From NCBI GenBank assembly GCA_963922565.1, contig CAWUIQ010000021.1:1-47480 (forward strand): DNA of 47,480 nt. Direction: 5' to 3'. Numbering within the stretch: position 1 is the first letter of the stretch; every line of letters begins with the position of its first letter. Positions 33,774-42,613 of this stretch are shown here, piece after piece. The stretch is from JBCBKL01 sp963922565 (GTDB taxonomy: Bacteria; Pseudomonadota; Alphaproteobacteria; Rhodobacterales; Rhodobacteraceae). The position numbers were made by a program, and so were the translations under genes. The notes beneath the pieces are model-generated. The model was not told the DNA's origin. It searched no databases and worked only from the letters and a program-made list of their open reading frames with translations.

Positions 33774-34748
33774 ATGAACTGGATCACCAACTACGTTCGG
33801 CCCCGCATCAATTCGATCTTCTCGCGCCGCGAGACGCCGGACAACCTGTGGACCAAGTGCGACGAATGCGGAACGATGCTGTTCCACCGTGAGATGCTGG
33901 ACAACCTGAATGTCTGCACCAATTGCGGGCATCACATGGCCATCACCCCGCGCGCCCGGTTCAACGCGCTCTTTGACGGGGGCATCTTCACCGAGGTTCC
34001 GGTACCGGCGCCGCTGGCCGATCCGCTGCAATTCCGCGATCAAAAGCGGTACCCGGACCGGATGAAGACCGCGCAAAAGAACACGGGCGAGGCAGAGGCG
34101 ATGCTGGTCGCCTCCGGTGAGATTGGGCGCACCCCGATCGTCGCAGCCGCGCAGGATTTCAGCTTTATGGGCGGCTCGATGGGCATGTATGTCGGCAACG
34201 CCATCATCGCCGCCGCCCAAGAGGCGGTAAAGCTGGGCCGGCCGCTGATCCTCTTTTCCGCAGCCGGTGGCGCCCGCATGCAGGAAGGGATCCTGAGCCT
34301 GATGCAGATGCCCCGCACCACTGTCGCGGTGCAGATGCTGCGCGAGGCCGGACTGCCCTATATCGTGGTCCTAACGCACCCGACGACGGGCGGGGTGACG
34401 GCCAGCTATGCCATGCTTGGCGATATCCACATCGCCGAACCCAATGCCCTGATCTGCTTTGCCGGGCCACGCGTGATCGAACAGACCATTCGGGAAAAAC
34501 TTCCCGAGGGGTTCCAGCGGGCTGAATACCTGCTTGATCACGGCATGCTGGATCGGGTGACGCCCCGGACCGAGATGCGTGAAGAACTTATCTCGATCGT
34601 TCGCATGCTCACGGGTCTCAACCCGCCGATCAAGGGCGACCTTCCGGCGCCAAGTGCGGAGGCCCCCGATCAAGCCGAGGCAGAGATGGAAGGCGAAAGT
34701 GATCGGCCCTTCGAAGAGAGCGCCGAGCAGGACGCAAAAGCAGATTGA
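33774..34748 (+). CDS. accD: Acetyl-CoA carboxylase carboxyltransferase beta subunit
   Basis: AccD (324 aa) transfers the carboxyl group from biotin to acetyl-CoA, with AccA, in the first step of fatty acid synthesis. The N-terminal zinc ribbon is complete (CDECGTMLFHREM and CTNCG, about 27-52). The crotonase-like carboxyltransferase core shows FSFMGGSMG, SAAGGARMQEG, HPTTGGVTASYAM and GFQRAEYLLDHGM. The acidic C-terminal tail (about 295-324) is typical of this lineage. It overlaps folC by 4 bp (TTGA), a common gene pairing. Confidence 0.97.
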   Translation: MNWITNYVRPRINSIFSRRETPDNLWTKCDECGTMLFHREMLDNLNVCTNCGHHMAITPRARFNALFDGGIFTEVPVPAPLADPLQFRDQKRYPDRMKTAQKNTGEAEAMLVASGEIGRTPIVAAAQDFSFMGGSMGMYVGNAIIAAAQEAVKLGRPLILFSAAGGARMQEGILSLMQMPRTTVAVQMLREAGLPYIVVLTHPTTGGVTASYAMLGDIHIAEPNALICFAGPRVIEQTIREKLPEGFQRAEYLLDHGMLDRVTPRTEMREELISIVRMLTGLNPPIKGDLPAPSAEAPDQAEAEMEGESDRPFEESAEQDAKAD

Positions 34749-36016
34749 ACACGCGCTCTGACGTCATCCTTGAACGGATGATGGCCCTGCACCCCAAGGT
34801 GATCGACCTGACCCTTGATCGGGTCTGGCGACTGCTGGATCGGCTGGGCAATCCACAAGATCAACTGCCGCCCGTCATCCACATCGCGGGGACCAACGGC
34901 AAGGGTTCGACCCTCGCCATGCTGCGCGCCGGTCTGGAAGCCGCGGGCAAACGGGTTCACGCCTATACGTCTCCCCATCTGGTCAGGTTTCACGAAAGGA
35001 TCCGCTTGGCCGGGGCATTGATCTCCGAAGAGGCGCTTGCCGACCTACTGGATGAATGCGAGGCGGCCAATTCGGGCGAACCCATCACCTATTTCGAGAT
35101 CACGACATGCGCCGCCTTGCTGGCCTTTGCACGAACACCGGCAGATTACGTACTGCTCGAAGTCGGTCTTGGCGGACGTCTTGACGCAACCAACGTCATC
35201 ACGAAACCGGCGCTTACGATCGTCACACCCGTCTCGATGGACCACGAAGCCTTTCTGGGTGACCGGATCGAGGATATCGCCGCAGAAAAGGCGGGCATCA
35301 TCAAATCGCAGGTCCCCCTCATCGTGGGCCGGCAGAACGACGCGGCGCTCGAGGTCATTGAACGGAAGGCGTCGGGGCTGCGGGCGCCGCTCTGCGTGCT
35401 CGGCCAGCATTGGCATGTCGCACCCGAACGGGACGGTATGGTCTTTCAGGATGAGAGCGGGCTGGTTCAATTGCCGCGCCCTGTATTGCTGGGGACCCAC
35501 CAGATCGAAAACGCCGGCGCAGCGATCGCAGCCCTGCGCCATCTAGGGTTCGGGACGGAGGTCTGTGAGGCCGCGGTCACCAACGCAACATGGGCCGCCC
35601 GGATGCAAAGACTCCGGCACGGACCGCTCATTGATCAGGCGCCGAATACCGAGCTTTGGCTTGACGGCGGGCACAACCCCGCTGCGGGGCGGGCCATGGC
35701 GCAGACGCTTTCTGGTCTGCCGAACCGGTCCACCTATCTGATCTGTGGCATGCTCAACACTAAAGCCGCCGTCGAATACCTGCGGCCCCTCGCCGACGTC
35801 GTCGACGGGATGGTCGCCATCACGATCCCCAACGAGGAAAACGCGCTGCCCGCAAGTGCGCTGGCCAAGGCCGGACAAGAGGCGGGCCTTAGTGCATCCG
35901 AGGCTGACACCACGGACGCGGCGCTTGAGATGATCGCTCGCCAAACCCCTGATGCCCGCGTTGTCATCTGCGGCTCTCTCTATCTTGCCGGGAACATCCT
36001 GCGGGAACACAGCTAG
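34745..36016 (+). CDS. folC: Bifunctional folylpolyglutamate/dihydrofolate synthase
   Basis: FolC (423 aa) ligates glutamate to dihydropteroate and to folates in an ATP-dependent reaction. Key motifs: IHIAGTNGKGSTLAML (P-loop, about 45-60), TSPHLVRFHERIRL (omega loop), YFEITTCAALLAF, LLEVGLGGRLDATNV, TPVSMDHEAFLG, and WLDGGHNPAAG in the C-terminal domain. The start is TTG at 34745 inside the accD stop; alignment memory of the family (N-terminus SDxILxRMMALHPK) supports this rather than the internal ATGs. Confidence 0.95.
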   Translation: MNTRSDVILERMMALHPKVIDLTLDRVWRLLDRLGNPQDQLPPVIHIAGTNGKGSTLAMLRAGLEAAGKRVHAYTSPHLVRFHERIRLAGALISEEALADLLDECEAANSGEPITYFEITTCAALLAFARTPADYVLLEVGLGGRLDATNVITKPALTIVTPVSMDHEAFLGDRIEDIAAEKAGIIKSQVPLIVGRQNDAALEVIERKASGLRAPLCVLGQHWHVAPERDGMVFQDESGLVQLPRPVLLGTHQIENAGAAIAALRHLGFGTEVCEAAVTNATWAARMQRLRHGPLIDQAPNTELWLDGGHNPAAGRAMAQTLSGLPNRSTYLICGMLNTKAAVEYLRPLADVVDGMVAITIPNEENALPASALAKAGQEAGLSASEADTTDAALEMIARQTPDARVVICGSLYLAGNILREHS

Positions 36017-36090
36017 GGCGCTGTTCCCGCTAAGGTTGACGCCACCACATCTCCATGGCTATATGTTGGGTCAAAACAAGGCTGTCCCAC

Positions 36091-36096
36091 TATAAG
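36091..36096 (+). promoter_or_regulatory. Possible -10 box for the 45-residue gene
   Basis: TATAAG lies 26 bp upstream of the small gene at 36117, with a TTGGGT-like -35 at 36066-36071 (19-base spacer, slightly long). It is plausible but unproven. Confidence 0.35.
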
Positions 36097-36116
36097 CACC
36101 ATGCCGGAGGAGAAAG

Positions 36117-36254
36117 ATGGCCAAACACGTGCAGTCCAGACTGACCTTTGCAGGCCCAGTGCGGTCAAACGACCATCTCGCATCAAAGGCCTTACGGAAC
36201 CTCACAATCACGCTGGCGACGCTGGTGGTGATCGCAGCCGCCTGCCTGATGTGA
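36117..36254 (+). CDS. Small single-span membrane protein (45 aa)
   Basis: An ATG at 36117 is preceded by an excellent ribosome site, GGAGGAG at 36106-36112. The 45-residue product has a polar basic N-terminal part (MAKHVQSRLTFAGPV...) and a C-terminal hydrophobic helix (TITLATLVVIAAACLM). It stands alone between folC and the convergent zapE, whose stop is 7 bp away. A competing frame from ATG 36101 lacks a ribosome site and is not protein-like. Function is unknown; it would be tail-anchored with its N-terminus in the cytoplasm. Confidence 0.6.
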   Translation: MAKHVQSRLTFAGPVRSNDHLASKALRNLTITLATLVVIAAACLM

Positions 36255-36261
36255 CCCTGAC

Positions 36262-37329
36262 CTAGGCCGGGTCCTGCCCCCAATCCGAGGCCTGCATCTC
36301 GTTCAGACGCGATGCCGTCCGTTCGAACTCGAACGTCCCTTCCCCTTCGATATACAGCATTTCCGGTTTGGCCGCCGCCGAACAGACAAGACGCACGCGG
36401 CGCTCGTAAAGCGCATCGATCAGCGTCACGAACCGTCTAGCTTCGTTGAAGTTCGATCGCGACAATTGCGGGATGTCATCGATGAACAGAACACGGACTG
36501 CATCGGCAATAGCAAGGTAATCGGCGGGGCCAAGCGGCTGCGCGCACAGATCGAAGAATGACGCCCGCCCGACACCGTTGCTGAACCGGGGCAGCTCGAT
36601 CACCCGACCTTTCATCTGCAGTGGCAAGGGTTGCGTCACGCCGTTCGTAAGACCTTGCCAAAGTGTGTCCATGGCAGATCGGGCCGGGTGGCCAAGCGGC
36701 GTGAAGTAGACCGGGCTGCCCTGCAAGCGGCCCTGACGGTAATCCGTCGGCGAACTCAGTTCCCAGACAACCATCCGTTCCTTGATCAGGGCAATGAACG
36801 GCAGAAAAAGCGCGCGGTTCAGGCCGTGTTTGTAAAGATCGTCCGGGATCCGGTTCGACGTCGTAATGACGACAACGCCCGCGTCGAAGAGCGCCTTGAA
36901 CAACCGCCCGACAATCATGGCATCCGTGATGTCGGTGATCTGCATCTCGTCGAAGGCCAGCAGGCGTACTTCTTTGATCACGGCCTCGGCGACCGGGGCC
37001 AGTGCATCGCTGACCCCTTGCTGACGGGCGCGGTGCATCCCTTCGTGGATTTCCTGCATGAAGGCATGGAAGTGAACGCGCCGGTTGGGCACGTCGCCCA
37101 GGTGTTCGACAAAGAGATCCATCAGCATCGACTTGCCACGGCCCACACCGCCCCAAAGGTAAATCCCCTTGGGCGGTTCCGGTGGCTTTCTGAACAATCC
37201 CTTCTTGACCGGCTCGTTCAGCGCGGTCCGCACGCGCTCAAGCTCGGGCAACACGGCCCGCTGGGCCGGATCGGCCTCAAGCATGCCCGCATCCACTAGG
37301 CCGTCATAGATGGTTAACAAGTCGCTCAT
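36262..37329 (-). CDS. zapE: ZapE/AFG1-like AAA+ ATPase
   Basis: The product (355 aa) belongs to the AFG1/LACE1 family; ZapE in E. coli associates with the Z-ring. The Walker A motif is YLWGGVGRGKSMLMDLF (about 70-86), followed by FHAFMQEIH, Walker B LLAFDEMQITDI, and VVITTSNRIPDDLYKHGLNR, all family hallmarks. The start at 37329 (MSDLLTIYDGL) follows GGGATGG; another ATG two codons upstream is equally possible. It is monocistronic, convergent with the small membrane-protein gene and divergent from the MFS gene. Confidence 0.95.
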   Translation of the reverse strand: MSDLLTIYDGLVDAGMLEADPAQRAVLPELERVRTALNEPVKKGLFRKPPEPPKGIYLWGGVGRGKSMLMDLFVEHLGDVPNRRVHFHAFMQEIHEGMHRARQQGVSDALAPVAEAVIKEVRLLAFDEMQITDITDAMIVGRLFKALFDAGVVVITTSNRIPDDLYKHGLNRALFLPFIALIKERMVVWELSSPTDYRQGRLQGSPVYFTPLGHPARSAMDTLWQGLTNGVTQPLPLQMKGRVIELPRFSNGVGRASFFDLCAQPLGPADYLAIADAVRVLFIDDIPQLSRSNFNEARRFVTLIDALYERRVRLVCSAAAKPEMLYIEGEGTFEFERTASRLNEMQASDWGQDPA

Positions 37330-37464
37330 AGCCATCCCATACCCAAGCGCATCCTGGAGGAAAAGCACGCGGATTGTTCAGATTTTGTGACGTCAGGGCC
37401 AAGAAATGCTGATTTGACGTCGCCGGGCTGGCAGGTACCGTGCAGCGACAAGACAGGAGCCTTC

Positions 37465-38709
37465 ATGACACGCAATCCTTCCATATTCACGCCGGTTCTG
37501 ATTGGCGGCTGTGTCATCATGCTGATCAGCTTTGCGATCCGGGCGTCCTTTGGCGTCTTTCAGATCCCGATTGCCGAAGAATTCGGCTGGCTGCGTACGG
37601 AATTCTCGCTCGCTATCGCGATCCAGAACCTTGCATGGGGTATCGGGCAGCCGATCTTTGGCGCCATCGCCGAAAAGATCGGTGATCGGCGCGCGATCGT
37701 CTTGGGTGCGCTTATGTACGCGGCGGGCCTACTTCTGTCGTCCATCTCGACAACACCCCAGGCGCATCAGCTTCTTGAGGTCATGGTGGGTTTTGGCATC
37801 GCCGGTACGGGCTTTGGCGTTATTCTTGCGGTCGTTGGGCGGGCTTCAAGCGACGAAAACCGGTCCATGACCCTCGCCATCGCTACAGCCGCCGGATCGG
37901 CCGGTCAGGTCGTCGGCGCACCGCTTGCCGAATGGTTGCTGACGCTGATGAGCTGGCAGATGGTGTTCGTGACCTTCGCGGCGATGGTGCTGGGGTCGCT
38001 GATCATGCTGCCCATGATGCGCGCGCCCGAAGCAGCATCGAAGGCGCAGCTTGAGGAATCGCTGAGCGAGGTTCTGGGCAAGGCGTTTCGCGACCCATCC
38101 TACACCCTGATCTTCCTCGGTTTCTTTTCATGCGGTTACCAGCTGGCCTTTGTCACCGCGCATTTCCCGGCCTTCGTGACCGAACTTTGCGGGCCCATTG
38201 ATCCGGGCGGCATGCTGCACGGTCTGGGGATCACGACGACCAGCGCGCTTGGCGCGGTGGCGATTTCGCTGATCGGTCTCGCCAATATCGCGGGGACGCT
38301 GCTGGCCGGTTGGGCGGGCAAGCACTTCAGCAAGAAATACCTGCTCGCCGGCATCTACACCGGCCGGACCATCGTTGCGGCCCTCTTCATCATGTTCCCG
38401 ATCACGCCGACATCGGTGATCCTCTTTTCGATCGCAATGGGCTCGCTCTGGCTGGCGACCGTGCCCCTGACCAGCGGCCTCGTGGCGCATATCTACGGGC
38501 TGCGGTACATGGGCACGCTCTATGGGATCGTCTTTTTCAGCCACCAGCTTGGGTCGTTCCTCGGCGTCTGGCTGGGCGGACGGATGTACGACATCTATGG
38601 CGACTACACCCTCGTCTGGTGGATCGGGGTGGGCGTCGGCGCGTTCAGCGCGATCGTCCACCTGCCGATACGGGAAAGACCGCTGGAACCGCGTGCCGTG
38701 CCAGCCTAA
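37465..38709 (+). CDS. MFS transporter
   Basis: The start at 37465 has AGGAGC eight bases upstream. The product (414 aa) is a 12-helix major facilitator: helices from residue 9 (FTPVLIGGCVIMLISFAI), the loop 2-3 motif GAIAEKIGDRRAIVLGALMY, and a central loop with PEAASKAQLEESLSEVLGKA between the two six-helix halves. The half-loop GWAGKHFSKKYLL is the second copy of the loop signature. It resembles monocarboxylate/oxalate-formate antiporter-like bacterial MFS proteins, but the substrate cannot be fixed. Confidence 0.9.
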   Translation: MTRNPSIFTPVLIGGCVIMLISFAIRASFGVFQIPIAEEFGWLRTEFSLAIAIQNLAWGIGQPIFGAIAEKIGDRRAIVLGALMYAAGLLLSSISTTPQAHQLLEVMVGFGIAGTGFGVILAVVGRASSDENRSMTLAIATAAGSAGQVVGAPLAEWLLTLMSWQMVFVTFAAMVLGSLIMLPMMRAPEAASKAQLEESLSEVLGKAFRDPSYTLIFLGFFSCGYQLAFVTAHFPAFVTELCGPIDPGGMLHGLGITTTSALGAVAISLIGLANIAGTLLAGWAGKHFSKKYLLAGIYTGRTIVAALFIMFPITPTSVILFSIAMGSLWLATVPLTSGLVAHIYGLRYMGTLYGIVFFSHQLGSFLGVWLGGRMYDIYGDYTLVWWIGVGVGAFSAIVHLPIRERPLEPRAVPA

Positions 38710-38718
38710 GGCCAGGCG

Positions 38719-39633
38719 TCAGGCGCGGTCGGCGTCGTTCCAGCAATCAAGGATGTAGCGGGCGGTCATCAGATCCAGATGCGCGCCACCGCCATTCTTG
38801 AAGACGGTGATGTCATCCGGCTGCCGGACAAAGTGCTCGAGATCGTAGTAATCCGCCAGCACCGCCTCGCGGGTGATTGCGCCGCTCTGAAGGGGCGTTT
38901 TCAGCTCACCAATATGATCGAGGGTGGTGTCATAGCTGTCGACGAAAATGCGCGCGCGCTGCAACGTCGTGTCGTCGGCCTCCCGCATGTCGGGACGGTA
39001 GGCACCGATCAAATCGATGTGCTGACCGGGGCGCAGCCAATCGCCACGGATGAGCGGATCGGTCGTCATGGTCGCGCAAGACACCACATCGGCAGCCTCG
39101 ACCGCCTTCGCCAGATCCGCCTCCCAAGTCAGACCCAGATGGTCCGCCATGGTCTGGGCGCGTTCCTGGTTCCGGTTCCAGATGTGGAACGACGCGTCGG
39201 GAAAGAGGGCGCGATAGGCCTCGACCAGCGAATGCCCGACGGTCCCTGCCCCGACGATGAGAATGTGACTGGTATCCGGCGGCGCAAGGCGCCGGGCCGC
39301 CAATACGCTGTCGCCCGCCGTCTTCCACTTGGTCACCAGATGGAAATCGACGATGGCTTCGGGCGTTCCGAAAGCGTCCGAATAAAGCGTGACGCCGCCA
39401 TTGACGACGGGATGATCATGCGCCGGATTGCCCGGAAAGATGGTCGCCGATTTGACCGCGATGCCCAACCCGTCGATCCACGCCGAACGGCTGAGCAGCG
39501 TGTCGGGGTCACGATAGAGAAACGTATCGCCAATCTGCGCCTTGGGCCGCGTGTGACCGGCGGCCAAGGCATCGGTCAGCGCGATCCAGTCGAGGCTGGC
39601 CTCACCGTCGGCAAAGGGGATGACCGGGATCAC
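38719..39633 (-). CDS. Ornithine cyclodeaminase / mu-crystallin family protein
   Basis: The product (304 aa) has the family layout: an N-terminal substrate domain with GIAVKSATIFPGNPAHDHP (lysine in AVKS) and a Rossmann NAD(P) domain with ILIVGAGTVGHSLVEAY (about 125-141) and ADVVSCATMTTDPLI, then HIDLIGAYRPDMREAD. Members include ornithine cyclodeaminase, alanine dehydrogenase and pyrroline-carboxylate (ketimine) reductases; the sequence alone does not decide. It is the last gene of a minus-strand chain with HAD, YaiI-type and fghA genes, each overlapping by 4 bp. Confidence 0.88.
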   Translation of the reverse strand: MIPVIPFADGEASLDWIALTDALAAGHTRPKAQIGDTFLYRDPDTLLSRSAWIDGLGIAVKSATIFPGNPAHDHPVVNGGVTLYSDAFGTPEAIVDFHLVTKWKTAGDSVLAARRLAPPDTSHILIVGAGTVGHSLVEAYRALFPDASFHIWNRNQERAQTMADHLGLTWEADLAKAVEAADVVSCATMTTDPLIRGDWLRPGQHIDLIGAYRPDMREADDTTLQRARIFVDSYDTTLDHIGELKTPLQSGAITREAVLADYYDLEHFVRQPDDITVFKNGGGAHLDLMTARYILDCWNDADRA

Positions 39634-40247
39634 CGCGCATCGCTTTCGCTGAGCAGACCCTCGGCGACGAGGCGGTCAGCCCAGCCTTGGGCTCCCTCGA
39701 AGAGATGGGTGTTCCAGCCTCGGCCTTGGGCGACGGCGATGTTGTCGTGTCGGTCATCGGTAAAGATCAGATCGGCGCCTGACAGCCCGCTTGCCTCTTC
39801 CACCATTTCATAGATGCGCGGATCGGGTTTGGTCACCCGCATGTGGCCGGAGATGAAATCGCGGTCGAATTCGCGCAGGAACGGGTAATGGGTGGCGGCA
39901 TAGTCATAGCTCTGGATCCCGAAATTCGTCAGCGAAAACACGGGGACCCCGCGGGCCTGCAGCGCCTTCATCAGGCGGAGCGAGTGATCGATCTGCGGAC
40001 TTGCCATTTCGATCCAGCGGTCGTGCCACATCCGGATCTCGGCGCGCCAATCGGGATACTGATCGGCATGGGCATAAATCGTATCGGTGAAATGGTGGCC
40101 CTGATCGACCAGATCGTTCATCGCATGCAGATCGACGGCATCGAACATCTGTTTGCGTCTCTCCGGCCCTATGACCGCGTCATAGAACCGTTCAGGTTGC
40201 CATTCGATGAGAACGTTGCCGATGTCGAAAATGACGGCCTTGATCAT
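39630..40247 (-). CDS. HAD-superfamily hydrolase
   Basis: The product (205 aa) is a HAD hydrolase: motif I FDIGNVLIEW (Asp8 nucleophile, in the DxGN form seen in YihX-like sugar phosphatases), motif II SLTN, a lysine in RVTKPDPRIY, and motif IV IFTDDRHDN. A helical cap lies at about 18-80. It most resembles the YihX/epoxide-hydrolase-N-like phosphatases; the substrate is unknown. It overlaps both neighbours by 4 bp. Confidence 0.88.
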   Translation of the reverse strand: MIKAVIFDIGNVLIEWQPERFYDAVIGPERRKQMFDAVDLHAMNDLVDQGHHFTDTIYAHADQYPDWRAEIRMWHDRWIEMASPQIDHSLRLMKALQARGVPVFSLTNFGIQSYDYAATHYPFLREFDRDFISGHMRVTKPDPRIYEMVEEASGLSGADLIFTDDRHDNIAVAQGRGWNTHLFEGAQGWADRLVAEGLLSESDAR

Positions 40248-40687
40248 TTGACTGCTCTAAGTTCGCGTTCCAATGCGTCGAGGAAACGGGAGCGGTCGGC
40301 CTTTGTAAAGCCTTTGCCACCGCCCTGCCTGAACGGGTCGGCTGCCCGCAGATCCGCCATCAGATCCCGTGTCGCCAGCGCATTGCCGACATTGGCGGCG
40401 GTCAGCGCCTCGCCATTGTGTTTGAGAACCCGTGCGCCGTTTTCGACGCAGCGCGCGGCCAGGGGGATGTCGCCGGTGACGACCACGTCACCCGATCCTG
40501 CGCGATCCGCGATCCACTTGTCGGCCTCGTCCGGACCGTCAGGCACGATCACCGTTTCGACAAGCGGATTGGCCGAGGGGCGCAGACCGCCGTTCGACAC
40601 AACTTTCATCGCCACCTGGTGCCGGGTCGCGACCCGCTCGGCCTCGGCCTTCACGGGGCAGGCATCCGCATCGATGTAAAGCGTCAA
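40244..40687 (-). CDS. YaiI/YqxD (DUF188) family protein
   Basis: The product (147 aa) starts with the family signature LYIDADACPVKAEAERVA and continues with VVTGDIPLAARCVENGARVL and RDLMADLRAADPFRQGGGKG, a PIN-like fold with clustered aspartates suited to metal binding. DUF188 proteins are widespread and uncharacterised; a nuclease role has been suggested by fold. Overlaps of 4 bp on both sides place it firmly in the fghA-HAD chain. Confidence 0.92.
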   Translation of the reverse strand: MTLYIDADACPVKAEAERVATRHQVAMKVVSNGGLRPSANPLVETVIVPDGPDEADKWIADRAGSGDVVVTGDIPLAARCVENGARVLKHNGEALTAANVGNALATRDLMADLRAADPFRQGGGKGFTKADRSRFLDALERELRAVK

Positions 40688-41514
40688 GAATTCAGCGCCT
40701 CGGCATGAAACGCCACGTGGTCACCTATGAAGGTGGAGACAAAGAAATAGGAATGATCGTATCCCGGCTGCATCCGGAAGGTTCCGGCCTGCCTCCGGGT
40801 TGCCATGGCCCCGGCCAGCGCCTCGGGCTTGAGCAGATCAAGAAACTGGTCCGACGCGCCCTGATCGATCAGGATGGGTGTGTGAAACCCCGCCTCGTGC
40901 ATCAGGACGCTGGCATCATGGCGCTGCCAGGTGTCTTCACTGTTCCCCAAATACGCACCCAGCTGCTTTCGCCCCCAATCGCTTTTGGTCGGATTTGAGA
41001 TCGGCGCAAAGGCCGAGACAGAGCGGAAACGCTCGGGCAGGTTCATCGCGATGGTCAGCGCACCATGCCCACCCATGGAATGGCCAGTGATGCCCTGCCG
41101 CTCTTCATCCAGTGCGAAATTGCGGGTCAGGATCTTCGGCAGCTCGTCCGTGATATAGGACCACATGCGAAAATGCGGATCCCAGGGTTTCTCGGTCGCG
41201 TCCACATAGAAGCCAGCCCCTTTCCCGAGGTCGTATGCATCGTCGTCGGCCACGTCTTCCCCGCGCGGGGATGTGTCGGGAAAGACGATCGCAAGCCCAT
41301 GAGCCGCGCAATGCTGCTGCGCTGCGGCCTTGGTCATCGCGTTTTCATGGGTGCAGGTCAGGCCCGACAGGTACCAGAGCAGCGGAACGGGCTGCGACTT
41401 TGCCTGCTGTGGCAGGAAAAGCCCGAAGGTCATGTCGCACTGGCAGGCCTCGGACGCGTGGGTGTAGACGCCCTGAATGCCGCCAAAACAGGTGTTTTCC
41501 GAAATCGTTTCCAT
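40684..41514 (-). CDS. fghA: S-formylglutathione hydrolase
   Basis: The start at 41514 (METISENTCFGG) has AGGGAGAAG just upstream. FghA (276 aa) is an esterase-D-type alpha/beta hydrolase that splits S-formylglutathione into glutathione and formate in formaldehyde detoxification. The nucleophile serine is in GHSMGGHGALT, the oxyanion region in WYLSGLTCTHEN, and the FPDTSPRG and GAGFYVDAT segments are characteristic. An adhC/flhA-type formaldehyde dehydrogenase is not in the window. Its product, formate, is the substrate of the dehydrogenase 22 kb upstream. Confidence 0.96.
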   Translation of the reverse strand: METISENTCFGGIQGVYTHASEACQCDMTFGLFLPQQAKSQPVPLLWYLSGLTCTHENAMTKAAAQQHCAAHGLAIVFPDTSPRGEDVADDDAYDLGKGAGFYVDATEKPWDPHFRMWSYITDELPKILTRNFALDEERQGITGHSMGGHGALTIAMNLPERFRSVSAFAPISNPTKSDWGRKQLGAYLGNSEDTWQRHDASVLMHEAGFHTPILIDQGASDQFLDLLKPEALAGAMATRRQAGTFRMQPGYDHSYFFVSTFIGDHVAFHAEALNS

Positions 41515-41605
41515 TCGCTTCTCCCTCTGGGTCATCGCTATCGGCTGGTGGTGCCTGCGGCAAGTGCGGGTGCCTCCGGCGGGCGTATTTTGCACGAGAA
41601 GAAGA

Positions 41606-42532
41606 TCAGCCCTGCACCCAGGCGATCACGGTCGTGACCGTGATGATGCTGAGGCTGGTGGAGACCAGGATCGCCGTCGAGACCCGTTGCGGTGCCACGC
41701 CGTAATGCTGGGCGAGGATATAGATGTTGCCGGCCACCGGCATCGCGGCCGTCGCGATGATGACGGCGGCATCGAAGGCATCAACCGGAAAGAGAAAAAG
41801 CGCGCTGATCGCCACGAAGGCGGGATGCAGCACCAGTTTGCAGAAAGTGAGCCACGAGGCGATGGAGAGCCGCTCGGCCGATTTCGATGCGAGCGATGCG
41901 CCGATGGCGAAGAGCGCGCAGGGTGTCGCCGCCGATCCGAGTATTTCGAGAAAGTCATTCGCGGGCCCCGGTATCGGCAAGGAGAGCGCTGACCAGAACA
42001 ACCCGAGCCCCATGGCCACGATCATGGGGTTCTTGATCAACCCCAGCCCGATGGTTCCGAAAATGCTGAGGCTGAGGCGCCCGTCGCGGCTGCCGGTGAT
42101 CAGGATGACGATCAGGCTGGAGAAGACGATGAGATCGATGGCAAGCGCCAGCATCACCGGCCCGATGGCGGCCTGACCGAAAAGCAGCGTCAGCATCGGC
42201 AGCCCCAGAAAGCCGGTATTGCCGATGGCCGCGCATTGCGCTTCGACCGCGTTGGTTTCGACATCGAGACCGCGCAGGAAGCCGACGATCGACGCGACGC
42301 CGTAGACGACCGCCGTCCCCCAGAGATAGGCGGCGGCGAGCCGCGGATTCCACAGATCGGCGAAATCCAGATTGGCGGCAAACCGGAAGATCATCGCCGA
42401 CAGCGCGAAATAGAACACGAACTTGGTCAGATAGGCCGTCGCTTCATCGGGAAAGAACTGTGTTCTTCCGGCCAGAAACCCCATTCCGATGAGGGCAAAG
42501 AACGGGAGTGTTTCCAGCAGGATCGGCAGCAT
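41606..42532 (-). CDS. AEC-family permease
   Basis: The product (308 aa) is a membrane transporter of the auxin-efflux-carrier family: about ten helices with an inverted-repeat layout, including FFALIGMGFLAGR, KFVFYFALSAMIFRFA, and IGNTGFLGLPMLTLLFGQAA with the conserved unwound asparagine region. A second half has LGSAATPCALFAIGASLA. Such proteins export or take up organic anions such as malate or malonate. It is on the same strand as fghA, 91 bp upstream of it, so linkage is possible but not tight. Confidence 0.9.
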   Translation of the reverse strand: MLPILLETLPFFALIGMGFLAGRTQFFPDEATAYLTKFVFYFALSAMIFRFAANLDFADLWNPRLAAAYLWGTAVVYGVASIVGFLRGLDVETNAVEAQCAAIGNTGFLGLPMLTLLFGQAAIGPVMLALAIDLIVFSSLIVILITGSRDGRLSLSIFGTIGLGLIKNPMIVAMGLGLFWSALSLPIPGPANDFLEILGSAATPCALFAIGASLASKSAERLSIASWLTFCKLVLHPAFVAISALFLFPVDAFDAAVIIATAAMPVAGNIYILAQHYGVAPQRVSTAILVSTSLSIITVTTVIAWVQG

Positions 42533-42613
42533 GAAAACCGGATATCCACGGGCGGCGGCGCCGACAACCCATGCTGGTCTTTCCTGGGCCGGTGGCGACC
42601 CCGACGCAACAGT

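Noticed and set aside
36101..36265. Alternative short frame from ATG 36101 overlapping the 45-residue gene
   Set aside because: It has no ribosome site and a composition unlike a protein; the frame from 36117 has GGAGGAG and a membrane helix.
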